This document shows, piece by piece, positions 41,416 to 49,357 of a stretch of DNA of 64,000 bases. How positions within the stretch are numbered: the first letter of the stretch is position 1; the number at the start of each line of letters is the position of its first letter. A program made the translations under genes and the position numbers. The notes under the pieces were generated by a model. It did no database searches. It saw only the letters and a program-made list of their open reading frames with translations, and had not been told where the DNA came from. Source of the DNA: Streptomyces tibetensis (GTDB lineage Bacteria > Actinomycetota > Actinomycetes > Streptomycetales > Streptomycetaceae); the NCBI RefSeq assembly GCF_007655005.1, contig NZ_SZVW01000025.1:62001-126000 (forward strand). Direction: 5' to 3'.

Positions 41416-41493
41416 TCAGGCTGCGGCGCGACAGGAAGCGCTGGAGACACGAGCGAGGTCGACATGGCGTCGCCGCGTGAGGTCCAGTCGCAT
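41416..41493 (-). CDS. Cysteine-containing leader peptide upstream of ssuE-ssuD
   Basis: A 25-residue reading frame, MRLDLTRRRHVDLARVSSAS followed by CRAAA. It is of the type annotated as putative leader peptide ahead of sulfur-assimilation genes in Streptomyces: short, Arg-rich, with SSASCR near the end. Slow translation at the Cys codon when cysteine is short would favour expression of the genes downstream. An in-frame ATG two codons earlier (41499) is an alternative start. Too short for ordinary gene callers. Confidence 0.75.
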   Translation of the reverse strand: MRLDLTRRRHVDLARVSSASCRAAA

Positions 41494-41666
41494 GGTCATG
41501 CCATGGATCGTGGCAGTGGAGGTCGAGGGCCGTCAAGGAAATCGCGGCTCATCTCGTATCCCGGACCGGCCCGTTCACAAAAGGCACCCCGGAAAAACCG
41601 TGCGCGCCCTCCCGGTTCGGCTCGAGCCGAGGGGCGCGCTCCGTTGCTGCGCGGTATGCGCCGGCC

Positions 41667-41843
41667 TCAGTCGCCGTCCGCCGGAACGACCACGAGGAAG
41701 GCGTCCGTCTCCAGGTCCATCACGACGGTGGCCGGCTCTCCCTCGGCGCGGCGGCGTGCCGCGTACTCCTCCGCGGGCCACGATCCGCGCGGAGACCCCG
41801 CCGGGAACCGCTCCAACACCTTCGCACTGATGGCCGCAGTCAC
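41667..41843 (-). CDS. Small conserved hypothetical protein
   Basis: A 58-residue protein: TAAISAKVLERFPAGSPRGS, WPAEEYAARRRAEGEPA, ending TVVMDLETDAFLVVVPADGD. Small proteins of this pattern are common in Streptomyces genomes, without a known function. The GTG at 41843 is preceded by GGGGAGGG about nine bases away; the longer upstream frame lacks conserved character. No membrane helix. Confidence 0.65.
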   Translation of the reverse strand: MTAAISAKVLERFPAGSPRGSWPAEEYAARRRAEGEPATVVMDLETDAFLVVVPADGD

Positions 41844-42073
41844 GTCCGCTGCCCTCCCCTGTCCCGCGCCGCCCCCGTCGGGCGACGTCGATCGGTCGCT
41901 GTCGTACCCGTCCGGATGCCCCCGATCCGCCCGGACATGTACCGCCGGTAGCTTCCGCACCCTCCCCCGAGCTCTACACATAAAGGGAAAATAAGAGCAG
42001 AATGACGCTTACGCGGCGTTCACCGCACAACCCCTCCAGACGCGGTCGCCCTGCACCATGAAGGAGACGAGTC

Positions 42074-42514
42074 ATGGCCAACGTCTCGCACACCAGAGGT
42101 GACATCACCACCCACCCCGACGCCTCCGAGATGCGGGACCGTTACGCCCGCGTGCTCGGCGGCCGTGATGTGGCGCTCGTGGACGGACCGGTGTTCCTGC
42201 TCGGTCTGTACTGCGCCGCCTCCCCGTGGATAGTTCACTACACGACAAGCCAGCCGGCACTCGTGCCCCACAACCTGATCATGGGTATCGCGATCGGCCT
42301 GCTGGCGCTCGGGTTCACTCGCGCTCCGGAGCGCATGTACGGCCTGAGCTGGGCCATGTGCGCCCTCGGGGTGTGGATGATCATCTCGCCCTGGATCGTC
42401 GGCGACAGCCCGGACGCCGGTGTCGTGTGGAACAACATCATCATCGGCGCACTGGCCGTGATCCTGGGGCTGGTGTGCGCCGGGACGGCGGCGAAGGCCT
42501 CGCCCAGGCCGTAG
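42074..42514 (+). CDS. SPW-repeat membrane protein
   Basis: A 146-residue membrane protein with two SPW repeats: ASPWIVHYTT and ISPWIVGDSP, each at the end of a hydrophobic segment; about four transmembrane helices in all (LVDGPVFLLGLYCAA, LIMGIAIGLLALGF, MYGLSWAMCALGVWMIISPW, IIIGALAVILGLVCAG). The family is of unknown function and frequent in actinobacteria under stress sigma factors. ATG at 42074 follows AAGGAGA. Single-gene unit. Confidence 0.88.
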   Translation: MANVSHTRGDITTHPDASEMRDRYARVLGGRDVALVDGPVFLLGLYCAASPWIVHYTTSQPALVPHNLIMGIAIGLLALGFTRAPERMYGLSWAMCALGVWMIISPWIVGDSPDAGVVWNNIIIGALAVILGLVCAGTAAKASPRP

Positions 42515-42606
42515 CACCCGCCGGAAGGGAATCGAAGGCCGGTCCGCGTCCCGGACCGGCCCTTTCACGCCCTGCTCGCCGCCACCCGAGACCGGGCCCG
42601 GGAGCC

Positions 42607-43533
42607 TCAGCGGTGACCGGCCGACCGCATCGCGGCGAGCCCCTCACCGCTCGACGCGTGGAGCGGCCTCCAGCCGAGCTCGCGTTCCGCCTTGGCACAG
42701 GACAGGCGGAGCCGGGACGACATCATGGTGTGCGCGTACGACATGGGTTTCATCAGCCACAGCGGTACGGTCATCGGCTTCGACAGTCCGAAGGCCCGGG
42801 CCACGGCCTCGATGTGCGTGCGGAAACCCATCGGGGTGAGGTCCGCGATGTTGTAGGCCTGCCCCGGCCGACCGCGTTCCACGGCGGCGACCACCGCACG
42901 AGCGGCGTCGGTGAGCTCCACCCAAGGCAGCACGCGACCCCGGTCGCTGGGCACGGGCAGCTGCCGCCGGCGCAGCAGTGGCAGCAGGGCATCGGTGCCG
43001 CCGGGGCCGTAGAAGAGGCCGAAGCGGAGAGCCACGCCCTCCAGCGCCTGCGCCTCGAAGGCGAGTCTCTCCTTGGTCCGCATGGCCGCGAGGTGCCGTT
43101 CCAGGCGCGGTGTACGGCCGGGCGGGCCGAAGGGGTGGTCCTCGGTGAGCGGGCGGGCGCCGTGGTCGCCGTAGCCGTACCCGAAGGCCATCGACTCCAC
43201 GACGAACCGGCGGGTTCCGGTGGCCCGGGCGGCCTCGACCAGGTGGGCCGTGCCCTGGGTGCGCAACGCGTCGGTGACGTACATGTCGCGGTCGCGCATG
43301 GGGGGTTTGCGCAGGGCGGTCGCGGCGTGGATCACGGTGTCGAAGTGGTGTCCGTCGACGGCGCGCAGCAGCGCGTCGCGGTCCAGGAGGTCGGCACGCA
43401 GGCCGTTCTCCGCGCCGCGGCCGAGGCCGGTGACCTTGTGGCCCGCCTCGGTCAGGGCGTGCGTGATGTGCCGGCCGAGAACGCCGCTCGCGCCGGCGAG
43501 GAGGATGCTCTGACTCTCGTCGTTCGTCGTCAT
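42607..43533 (-). CDS. NAD(P)-dependent epimerase/dehydratase (extended SDR)
   Basis: A 308-residue extended short-chain dehydrogenase: Rossmann motif LLAGASGVLGRHI near residue 11, a Tyr-less variant of the active site (FVVESMAFGYGYGD), and the substrate domain with LPWVELTDAARAVVAAVERG. The usual YxxxK is not obvious; the region ERHLAAMRTKERLAFEA may replace it, so the protein may be non-catalytic or act on an unusual substrate. ATG at 43533. Upstream 166 bp to the MOSC gene holds no gene. Confidence 0.8.
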   Translation of the reverse strand: MTTNDESQSILLAGASGVLGRHITHALTEAGHKVTGLGRGAENGLRADLLDRDALLRAVDGHHFDTVIHAATALRKPPMRDRDMYVTDALRTQGTAHLVEAARATGTRRFVVESMAFGYGYGDHGARPLTEDHPFGPPGRTPRLERHLAAMRTKERLAFEAQALEGVALRFGLFYGPGGTDALLPLLRRRQLPVPSDRGRVLPWVELTDAARAVVAAVERGRPGQAYNIADLTPMGFRTHIEAVARAFGLSKPMTVPLWLMKPMSYAHTMMSSRLRLSCAKAERELGWRPLHASSGEGLAAMRSAGHR

Positions 43534-43699
43534 GACAGTGCGACGAGTCGGACGGACCCGTATGTGACATCCGCTTCCGGAGCCCGCGCACCATCTGCGC
43601 GCCGTACGGCTGGCGCGTGTCTCTCTGGAGACGATCCTCGCCGCTGTCCGCCTCGTTGCCACCCTCATCCGGGCACGCCGATGACCACGGAACAAGAAC

Positions 43700-44245
43700 C
43701 TAGACCCGTTCCAGCGGGCGGTGAGGGAGGGGCGGGGGCTCGACCCGGATGGAATCGTCGGGGCGGACGGTCCCTCCACGGCGGACCACAGCCATGACGC
43801 CACACTTGAAGGTGAACTCGCCGGACAACGGGTCCATGACGAAGACCTCACCGAGCAGCCCCTTGCGGAAGTCGTTGATCTTCGAGCACGGGTTGCGCAG
43901 TCCTGTCACCTCGAGCACCGCCTGCTCCCCGAGATGGAGCAGAGCGCCGGTGGGCAGGCCCAACAGGTCCACCCCGCGGGTGGTGATGTTCTCGCCGAGC
44001 TGACCCGCAGAGACCTCGAAGCCCTTGAGCGCGAATTCGTCGAAGAGTTCCTCGTGCATCAGGTGGACCTGGCGCAGGTTGGGCAGGTCCGGTTCGTAGG
44101 TCATGCGGAACTGGTGGCGGATCGTCTCACCTGCGTGAACGTCTCCTTCCACTCCGAGACCCGTGAGCAACGTGATGGAATCGCGATTGGGCTTGCTGAA
44201 CGAGTACACATCGTTACGGCTCACTGCGGCGACCTGACCAGGCAT
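43700..44245 (-). CDS. MOSC-domain protein
   Basis: A 181-residue MOSC (molybdenum cofactor sulfurase C-terminal) domain protein: LTGLGVEGDVHAG, VSAGQLGENITTRGVDLLGL and LRNPCSKINDF, in which the Cys is the conserved MOSC cysteine thought to carry sulfur or bind molybdopterin. Stand-alone MOSC proteins of this YiiM-like type are linked to reduction of N-hydroxylated compounds. It lacks the beta-barrel N-terminal domain of mARC. Single-gene unit. Confidence 0.87.
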   Translation of the reverse strand: MPGQVAAVSRNDVYSFSKPNRDSITLLTGLGVEGDVHAGETIRHQFRMTYEPDLPNLRQVHLMHEELFDEFALKGFEVSAGQLGENITTRGVDLLGLPTGALLHLGEQAVLEVTGLRNPCSKINDFRKGLLGEVFVMDPLSGEFTFKCGVMAVVRRGGTVRPDDSIRVEPPPLPHRPLERV

Positions 44246-44408
44246 CCGCCCTCCACCTGTTGTCGTTCTGCGGCCGGTCGATCATAGAGGCGGTGCAACC
44301 AGTCTTGTGAGGGAGGCATGCAATGAGCGTGACCTCATCGGGCGGATGCGTCAGGTCCGGCACCCGACCGGCACCGTCCCGTCACTGAACACCGAGGAGA
44401 CAGCTCCT

Positions 44409-45185
44409 CTAGATCGTGTACTCGTACGGCGTCGTGGTCGTCAGCGCCGCGAAGCCGAGCCGTTCCAGGATCGGCCGGCTCTCGCTGGAGGCGTCGACCT
44501 GCAGGTAGCGGTAGCCGCGGGCCGCGGCGGCCCGGGCGCGGTGGGCGACCAGGGAGCGGTAGATGCCCTGGCCACGCCAGCCCGGGGCAGTGCCGCCGCC
44601 CCACAGACCGGCGAAGGGGGTGCCGGGCACGAGTTCCATGCGGGCCGCGCTCACCGGCTGGTCGCCGGCCATGGCCACGACGGCGACGACGGTGTCCGGG
44701 TCCGCCGACAGCCGGGCGAGGAGCTGGTGTCGCAGCCAGGAGCTGTCCGCGCCGAACGCCTTCTCGTGAACGTCGGCCACATGGTCGACGCCCGCCGGGT
44801 CGGTGACCGGCACGACGCGCACGCCCTCGGGCAGCTCGGCGTCGAGGGCGAGAGCGCCGACCTCGCCGATCATCAGCGTCTCCTCGGCCCCGGGCGTGAA
44901 CCCCGCCGCGCGCAGCCGCCGCCCGAGGTCGGCCGGCCGGTCGTGCCCGTACAGCTTCCACTCGAAGTCGAGGCCGAGCCCGGTGTAGTGGCTGATCTGC
45001 CCGGCGATCGCCGCGTCCGCCCCGGCCTCGTCGAGGTCGGACCACACGATGCCGTTCCAGCCCCCCACGGAGGCGACCTGGCGCACGACACCGCCGGTCC
45101 GCTCGGCCCGGGCACCGGGACCGTCCGGCCGGGCTCCGGCACGTAGGTCACGGTCGAACAGGGCAAGCAACGCAGCATGTTCCAT
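44409..45185 (-). CDS. GNAT-family N-acetyltransferase
   Basis: A 258-residue acetyltransferase: an N-terminal region of unclear fold (1-130), then a GNAT domain whose acetyl-CoA loop is GGGTAPGWRGQGIYRSLVAHR (Q/RxxGxG/A), followed by a strand and helix YLQVDASSESRPILERLGF. The longer N-terminal half is typical of tandem-type Streptomyces GNATs. Substrate unknown. The ATG at 45185 has only a weak ribosome-binding site. Confidence 0.86.
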   Translation of the reverse strand: MEHAALLALFDRDLRAGARPDGPGARAERTGGVVRQVASVGGWNGIVWSDLDEAGADAAIAGQISHYTGLGLDFEWKLYGHDRPADLGRRLRAAGFTPGAEETLMIGEVGALALDAELPEGVRVVPVTDPAGVDHVADVHEKAFGADSSWLRHQLLARLSADPDTVVAVVAMAGDQPVSAARMELVPGTPFAGLWGGGTAPGWRGQGIYRSLVAHRARAAAARGYRYLQVDASSESRPILERLGFAALTTTTPYEYTI

Positions 45186-45333
45186 GGGCAGACCCCAGCA
45201 GGCACCGGGCGGGAAGGCAAAGGATTTTGCTCGCGGCGACTGCCCCTCCCGGCCCGCAGCCCCGTTCCTTTCCTCAGATGTGCAGGCGCCATAAGGTCCT
45301 TGTGATCACATCGTCTCGCGAAGGGCCGGCCCT

Positions 45334-45819
45334 ATGGTCGTGAAGGACACGGAACTGCCGTATCTGCGCCGCTGCGTGGAACTCGCGGCCGAAGCCCTTG
45401 AGGCCGGGGACGAACCGTTCGGTTCGGTCCTGGTGGGCGGTGACGGAACCGTCCTCGGCGAGGACCACAACCGGGTGGCCTCGGGCGACCGCACCAGGCA
45501 CCCCGAGTTCGAGCTGGCCCGCTGGTCGGCGGCGCACCTCACGCCCGGGGAACGGGCGGCCGCCACGGTCTACACCTCCGGCGAACACTGCCCGATGTGC
45601 GCGGCCGCCCACGCCTGGGTCGGCCTCGGCCGGATCGTCTACGTCGCCTCGTCCGAACAGCTCGGCTCCTGGCTGAGCGAGCTGGGTGCCCCCGAGCCGC
45701 CGGTCCGTCCACTCCCCGTGCGCGAGGTGGCACCCCATGTAGCCGTGGAGGGCCCCATACCAGAACTGAGCAGTCAGGTAAGGGAGTTGCACGTCAGGTT
45801 CCACCTCGGACGCAACTGA
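45334..45819 (+). CDS. Zinc-dependent nucleoside/guanine deaminase-like protein
   Basis: A 161-residue cytidine-deaminase-fold protein: FGSVLVGGDGTVLGEDHNR, the zinc/active-site HPE (RHPEFELAR) and CPMC (EHCPMCAAA), where His and two Cys bind zinc and Glu is the proton shuttle. This is the arrangement of guanine deaminase and tRNA-adenosine-deaminase-like enzymes, with HPE in place of HAE and EHCPMC in place of EPCxxC. It probably deaminates a free base or nucleoside. AAGGG lies 10 bases before the ATG. Confidence 0.85.
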   Translation: MVVKDTELPYLRRCVELAAEALEAGDEPFGSVLVGGDGTVLGEDHNRVASGDRTRHPEFELARWSAAHLTPGERAAATVYTSGEHCPMCAAAHAWVGLGRIVYVASSEQLGSWLSELGAPEPPVRPLPVREVAPHVAVEGPIPELSSQVRELHVRFHLGRN

Positions 45820-45953
45820 GGGCCTCGACGCGCCCGGCCCGGCGGGCGGCTGCCCGAGATGCAGGGCCACTCGGGCGAACCTATGATCGATTTCACTGGA
45901 CCCAGGCGTACGACCAGGCGTACACCCCGGTCTCCCCGACAGGGGGAGGCACG

Positions 45954-46010
45954 ATGGGGGACATCTACGTCGCGCCGGCCGCCTCCGACCACGCATCCCG
46001 CTGCGGCTGA
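45954..46010 (+). CDS. 18-residue peptide reading frame upstream of a methyltransferase
   Basis: MGDIYVAPAASDHASRCG, with an exceptionally strong GGGGGAGG four bases before the ATG. The ribosome-binding site can pair with TCTCCCC just upstream, forming a small hairpin. The methyltransferase ATG follows 14 bases after the stop. It may be a leader controlling that gene, or a small product. The short length means the call rests on the ribosome-binding site and position. Confidence 0.5.
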   Translation: MGDIYVAPAASDHASRCG

Positions 46011-46024
46011 AAGACTGGCCGACC

Positions 46025-46759
46025 ATGACGACGCACAACGACGACGTGGACTGGGACCGCTGGCCGGTTGCCGACTACCTCGCGGAGAACTACCGCGAGG
46101 TGCATCCCTGGGACGCGGCGGTCATCGCGCACCACAGCGCCTTCTACCGGCGCCTTCCGCCCGGCGGCATCGATCGCTCGGTGGAGTTCGGGGCGGGCCC
46201 CAACCTCTACGCGCTGATGCTCGCGTCCGCCGCGAGCCGCGGGATCGACGCCGTCGAGGCGGGCGCGAGCAACGTCGCTTACCTCACGGACCAGATCTGT
46301 CACCGTCCCGACGCGAGCTGGCTGCCGTTCCACGCGCTGTGCCGGGAACTCAACCCCGAGGTTCCGGCGACCCTGGCCGGGGCGCTGGCGCCGGTCGACG
46401 TCGTCCACGCCGACGTCCGGTCCCTGCCACGGGGTGCGTACGAACTCGCCTCCATGCACTTCGTCGCCGAGGGCGCGACGGAGGACTTCGCCGAGTTCGC
46501 CGATTTCTGCCGCACCTTCGTCCGCACGGTCCGGCCGGGCGGCCGCCTGGTCGCCGCCTTCATGGAGAACATGCCGACGTACCGCATCGGGCCGGCCTCC
46601 CGCTGGCCGGGCTGTCCGGTGAACCCGGCCACCGTCACGGAGGTCTTCGCGCCCCTGACCCGGGAGCTGGACGTGACCCGCCTCGACATGAGCCCGACCC
46701 TGCCGGACCACGGCGACTCGGGGATGGTGCTGCTCACGGCGGTGGCGGAGGCGGTGTAG
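46025..46759 (+). CDS. SAM-dependent methyltransferase (SCO2525/NNMT-like family)
   Basis: A 244-residue class I methyltransferase: SAM-binding VEFGAGPNLYALMLASAA (motif I), the following acidic region DAVEAGASNVAYL, HADVRSLP (motif IV region) and VRPGGRLVAAFM (post-motif). The sequence WDRWPVADYLAENYREVHP at the N-terminus and ENMPTYRIGP fit the Streptomyces family named after SCO2525 and the NNMT/PNMT/TEMT fold, which methylates small amines. It is preceded by the 18-residue peptide frame. Confidence 0.82.
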   Translation: MTTHNDDVDWDRWPVADYLAENYREVHPWDAAVIAHHSAFYRRLPPGGIDRSVEFGAGPNLYALMLASAASRGIDAVEAGASNVAYLTDQICHRPDASWLPFHALCRELNPEVPATLAGALAPVDVVHADVRSLPRGAYELASMHFVAEGATEDFAEFADFCRTFVRTVRPGGRLVAAFMENMPTYRIGPASRWPGCPVNPATVTEVFAPLTRELDVTRLDMSPTLPDHGDSGMVLLTAVAEAV

Positions 46760-46771
46760 CCCCCGTGCGGG

Positions 46772-47437
46772 TCAGCCGTCCGCCCCCGGACGGAACCTCC
46801 GGCGCAGCACCACTCCCCCGGCGAGCAGTGCCGCGCTCGCCGCCACGGCCTGGAGGGCGTGGTCCGTACCCGTGTGGGCCAAGGCGCCCCTGGCGTGCGG
46901 GACGGTGCGCGGAGCCGGTTCGGGGGCCGGGTTCGGCCGGGGAGGCGGGGTCGGCTTCGGGACCGGCTTCGGCGGATGCTGGGGACGGACCGGGCGGTGG
47001 TCGCCGGGGGTGTTCGAGGACTCGTTGCCGGTCGAGGCGTTGCCGATGCCGACCACGTCGACCGAGTTGCCCGTGACGTTGACGGGGAGGTCGACCGGCA
47101 GCTGCACGCCATTGCCCGAGATCACTCCCGGCGAACCCTTTCCGCTGCCCTCGGCGACCGCGCCGCCGGACCCGCCCGGCCGGCCGCCCCGCCCCTCGTC
47201 CCGGTTCGCGCAGCTGTTGCCGGCGGCGGGGTTCAGCAGCCCCACCAGATTCACGGTGTTCCCGCACACGTTCACCGGGACGTGCACCGGCAGCTGGACG
47301 GTGTTGCCGGAGACCACCCCCGGCGAGCCGGCCGCCGAGCCGTCCGCGCCGGAACCGGCGTACGCGGGAACGGTCACGGCCATCGCGCCCGAGGCGGCGG
47401 CGACGGCGATCACTCCGTTTCGGGTCATCCTTCGCAT
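46772..47437 (-). CDS. chpB: Wall-anchored long chaplin with two chaplin domains
   Basis: A 221-residue chaplin, one of the surface proteins that form the amyloid hydrophobic layer of aerial hyphae. It has a signal peptide (RRMTRNGVIAVAAASGAMA, cleavage after AYA), chaplin domain 1 (about 45-90, with both cysteines in VNVCGNTVNLVGLLNPAAGNSC-type sequence), domain 2 (about 105-145, VNVTGNSVDVVGIGNASTGNES, both cysteines replaced), a Pro-rich spacer and a sortase signal LAHTG with hydrophobic segment and RRRF tail. Sortase E-type LAxTG anchors long chaplins (ChpA-C). The symbol is inferred from synteny; it could be another long chaplin. Confidence 0.85.
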   Translation of the reverse strand: MRRMTRNGVIAVAAASGAMAVTVPAYAGSGADGSAAGSPGVVSGNTVQLPVHVPVNVCGNTVNLVGLLNPAAGNSCANRDEGRGGRPGGSGGAVAEGSGKGSPGVISGNGVQLPVDLPVNVTGNSVDVVGIGNASTGNESSNTPGDHRPVRPQHPPKPVPKPTPPPRPNPAPEPAPRTVPHARGALAHTGTDHALQAVAASAALLAGGVVLRRRFRPGADG

Positions 47438-47735
47438 GGACCCCTGCCTTCCAGACATCGTCGCGGGCACTCACCCGCATCGGAGAGAACGCCGAGCGCC
47501 CGGTCCGAGTTATGGCTTATCGGCCTTTCACTCCATCGAGCGGGCCGGTTGTCGAACTAGCGGTAAAGCCCTTCGTATACCGGCTCCGCACACGGGCTCG
47601 TACGGGGGCGAGCCTCGCGGACACGTTTCGCCGCGCGGCCCCTCCCGCCCCGGAGGCGAGGCCTTCGGGGCGCGCATATGGTGAGCCAGGGCGTCCCGGT
47701 CCGCTGCGGGTCGCCCCGCGTCCCTGGAGGCATCG

Positions 47736-49307
47736 ATGCTGGCCAAGCTGTCCACGCGCCCCTCGATACGGCGCTGCGCGGTCACCGGCGCGGCCGGGCT
47801 CGCCCTGCTGGGCACGGCACTGCCCGCCGCCGACGGCCCTCCGCCCGGCCTGTCGCGCTTCTACGACCAGAAGGTCACATGGTCGAGGTGCGAGGGCATG
47901 GACATGCCGAAGGACCTCCAGTGCGGGAAGGTCACCGTCCCGCTCGACTACGCCAGGCCCGGCAAGGGCACCCTCGACCTCGCCGTCGCCCGCTACCGGG
48001 CCACGGGCAGGTCCCGGGGCTCGGTCCTGCTGAACTTCGGCGGCCCCGGCGGTCAGGGCGTGGCCCAACTCGCCATGGGCGGCAAGGACTTCATGGGCCT
48101 GACGAACGGCTACGACGTCGTCTCATTCGACCCTCGCGGCGTCGGCCGCTCCTCGCCGGTGAGCTGCGGAAACGCCTCGGACAACGCCCTGGACGCGACG
48201 GACGGCAACGCCGAGGTGGCCGATCCCGGGGCCGTGCTCGAAGAACTGCGCGCGGCGGCGGCCGAGTGCACCGAGCACTCGGGCCCGGTCCTGCCCCACA
48301 TCGGCACGGTCAACGCCGCCCGCGACCTGGACGTCATGCGCGACGCGCTCGGCGACGACAAGCTCAACTACCTGGGCTTCTCCTACGGGAGCCGGCTCGG
48401 CGCGGTGTACGCGGCCCAGTACCCCGAGAAGGTCGGCAGGATGGTACTGGACGGCGTCGACACACTGACCGAGCCGCTGGCCGACCAGGGCGTGGCGAGC
48501 GCGCAGGGGCAGCAGACCGCGCTGGAGAGTTTCCTGACCTGGTGCACCGAGGACATCGCCTGTCCGTTCGGACGGAATCCCCGAGAGGCCCGGCAGCACG
48601 TCGTACAGGTGGTCGAGTCGCTCGACAAGGACCCGCTGCCGACCGACTTCGGTGAGGCGTTCACCGGTCAGGACTTCGCGGGCGCCCTCGGGCAGGGCCT
48701 CTACAGCAGGGAGCTGTGGCCGTCGCTGCAGAGGGCCGTCGGCCAGTTGCTCGAGGACGGCGACACCCGGGGCCTGGAGGCGTTCCTGTCCGGGGGCTTC
48801 ACCCTGCCGCTGCGGCGCGCCCCGCACGCCGGGCTCACCGACCCGGCGGACATCCCCCTCGACAACCTGCCGGCGGCGCTGATGGCCGTCAACTGCGCGG
48901 ACGATCCCGACCGCCCCGCCGCCAAGGAGGTCACCGAGGACCTCGGCCGGCTGCGCGCCCGCTACGAGCAGGCGTCACCGGTGTTCGGACGGTACCGGCT
49001 CACCCAGGTGCTGATGTGCTACGGCCGCCCCAAGGGCACCGACTACATCCGCGACGACGTCAAGGACGTCGAGACGCCGAGGATGCTGCTCGTCGGCACC
49101 CGGGGCGACCCGGCCACGCCGTACCGCTGGACGGTGGAGACGGCGAGGCGGCTCGGATCGTCGGCCGTGGTGCTCGACAACCGGGGCGAGGGCCACACCG
49201 GCTACGGCTCGTCGAAGTGCGTGCACAGCAAGGTCGACGCCTTCCTGCTGTACGGAACGCTGCCGCCGGACGGCAGCTCCTGCGGCTCCGACCGCGACGG
49301 CGAATGA
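47736..49307 (+). CDS. Secreted alpha/beta-hydrolase, tripeptidyl-aminopeptidase-like (SlpD/SlpE type)
   Basis: A 523-residue exported hydrolase: signal peptide to about 33, nucleophile elbow GFSYGSR with Ser216, the LNFGGPGGQG oxyanion loop, DPRGVGRSS, Asp in LLVGTRGDPATP and His in GEGHTGYG. The layout equals the mycelium-associated peptidases SlpD/SlpE and tripeptidyl aminopeptidase of Streptomyces, which trim N-terminal tripeptides from exported proteins. Several cysteines (WCTEDIACPF, CVHSK) probably form disulfides. GGAGG precedes the ATG. Confidence 0.88.
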   Translation: MLAKLSTRPSIRRCAVTGAAGLALLGTALPAADGPPPGLSRFYDQKVTWSRCEGMDMPKDLQCGKVTVPLDYARPGKGTLDLAVARYRATGRSRGSVLLNFGGPGGQGVAQLAMGGKDFMGLTNGYDVVSFDPRGVGRSSPVSCGNASDNALDATDGNAEVADPGAVLEELRAAAAECTEHSGPVLPHIGTVNAARDLDVMRDALGDDKLNYLGFSYGSRLGAVYAAQYPEKVGRMVLDGVDTLTEPLADQGVASAQGQQTALESFLTWCTEDIACPFGRNPREARQHVVQVVESLDKDPLPTDFGEAFTGQDFAGALGQGLYSRELWPSLQRAVGQLLEDGDTRGLEAFLSGGFTLPLRRAPHAGLTDPADIPLDNLPAALMAVNCADDPDRPAAKEVTEDLGRLRARYEQASPVFGRYRLTQVLMCYGRPKGTDYIRDDVKDVETPRMLLVGTRGDPATPYRWTVETARRLGSSAVVLDNRGEGHTGYGSSKCVHSKVDAFLLYGTLPPDGSSCGSDRDGE

Positions 49308-49357
49308 GATCGATTGCCCCAAATGCCTTCGTCGTGAATTCGCTCTATCGTTCTGTC

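Noticed and set aside
41333..41536. 67-residue minus-strand frame overlapping the leader peptide
   Set aside because: The 25-residue frame in another register matches the known leader-peptide pattern, and the longer frame has no recognisable features.
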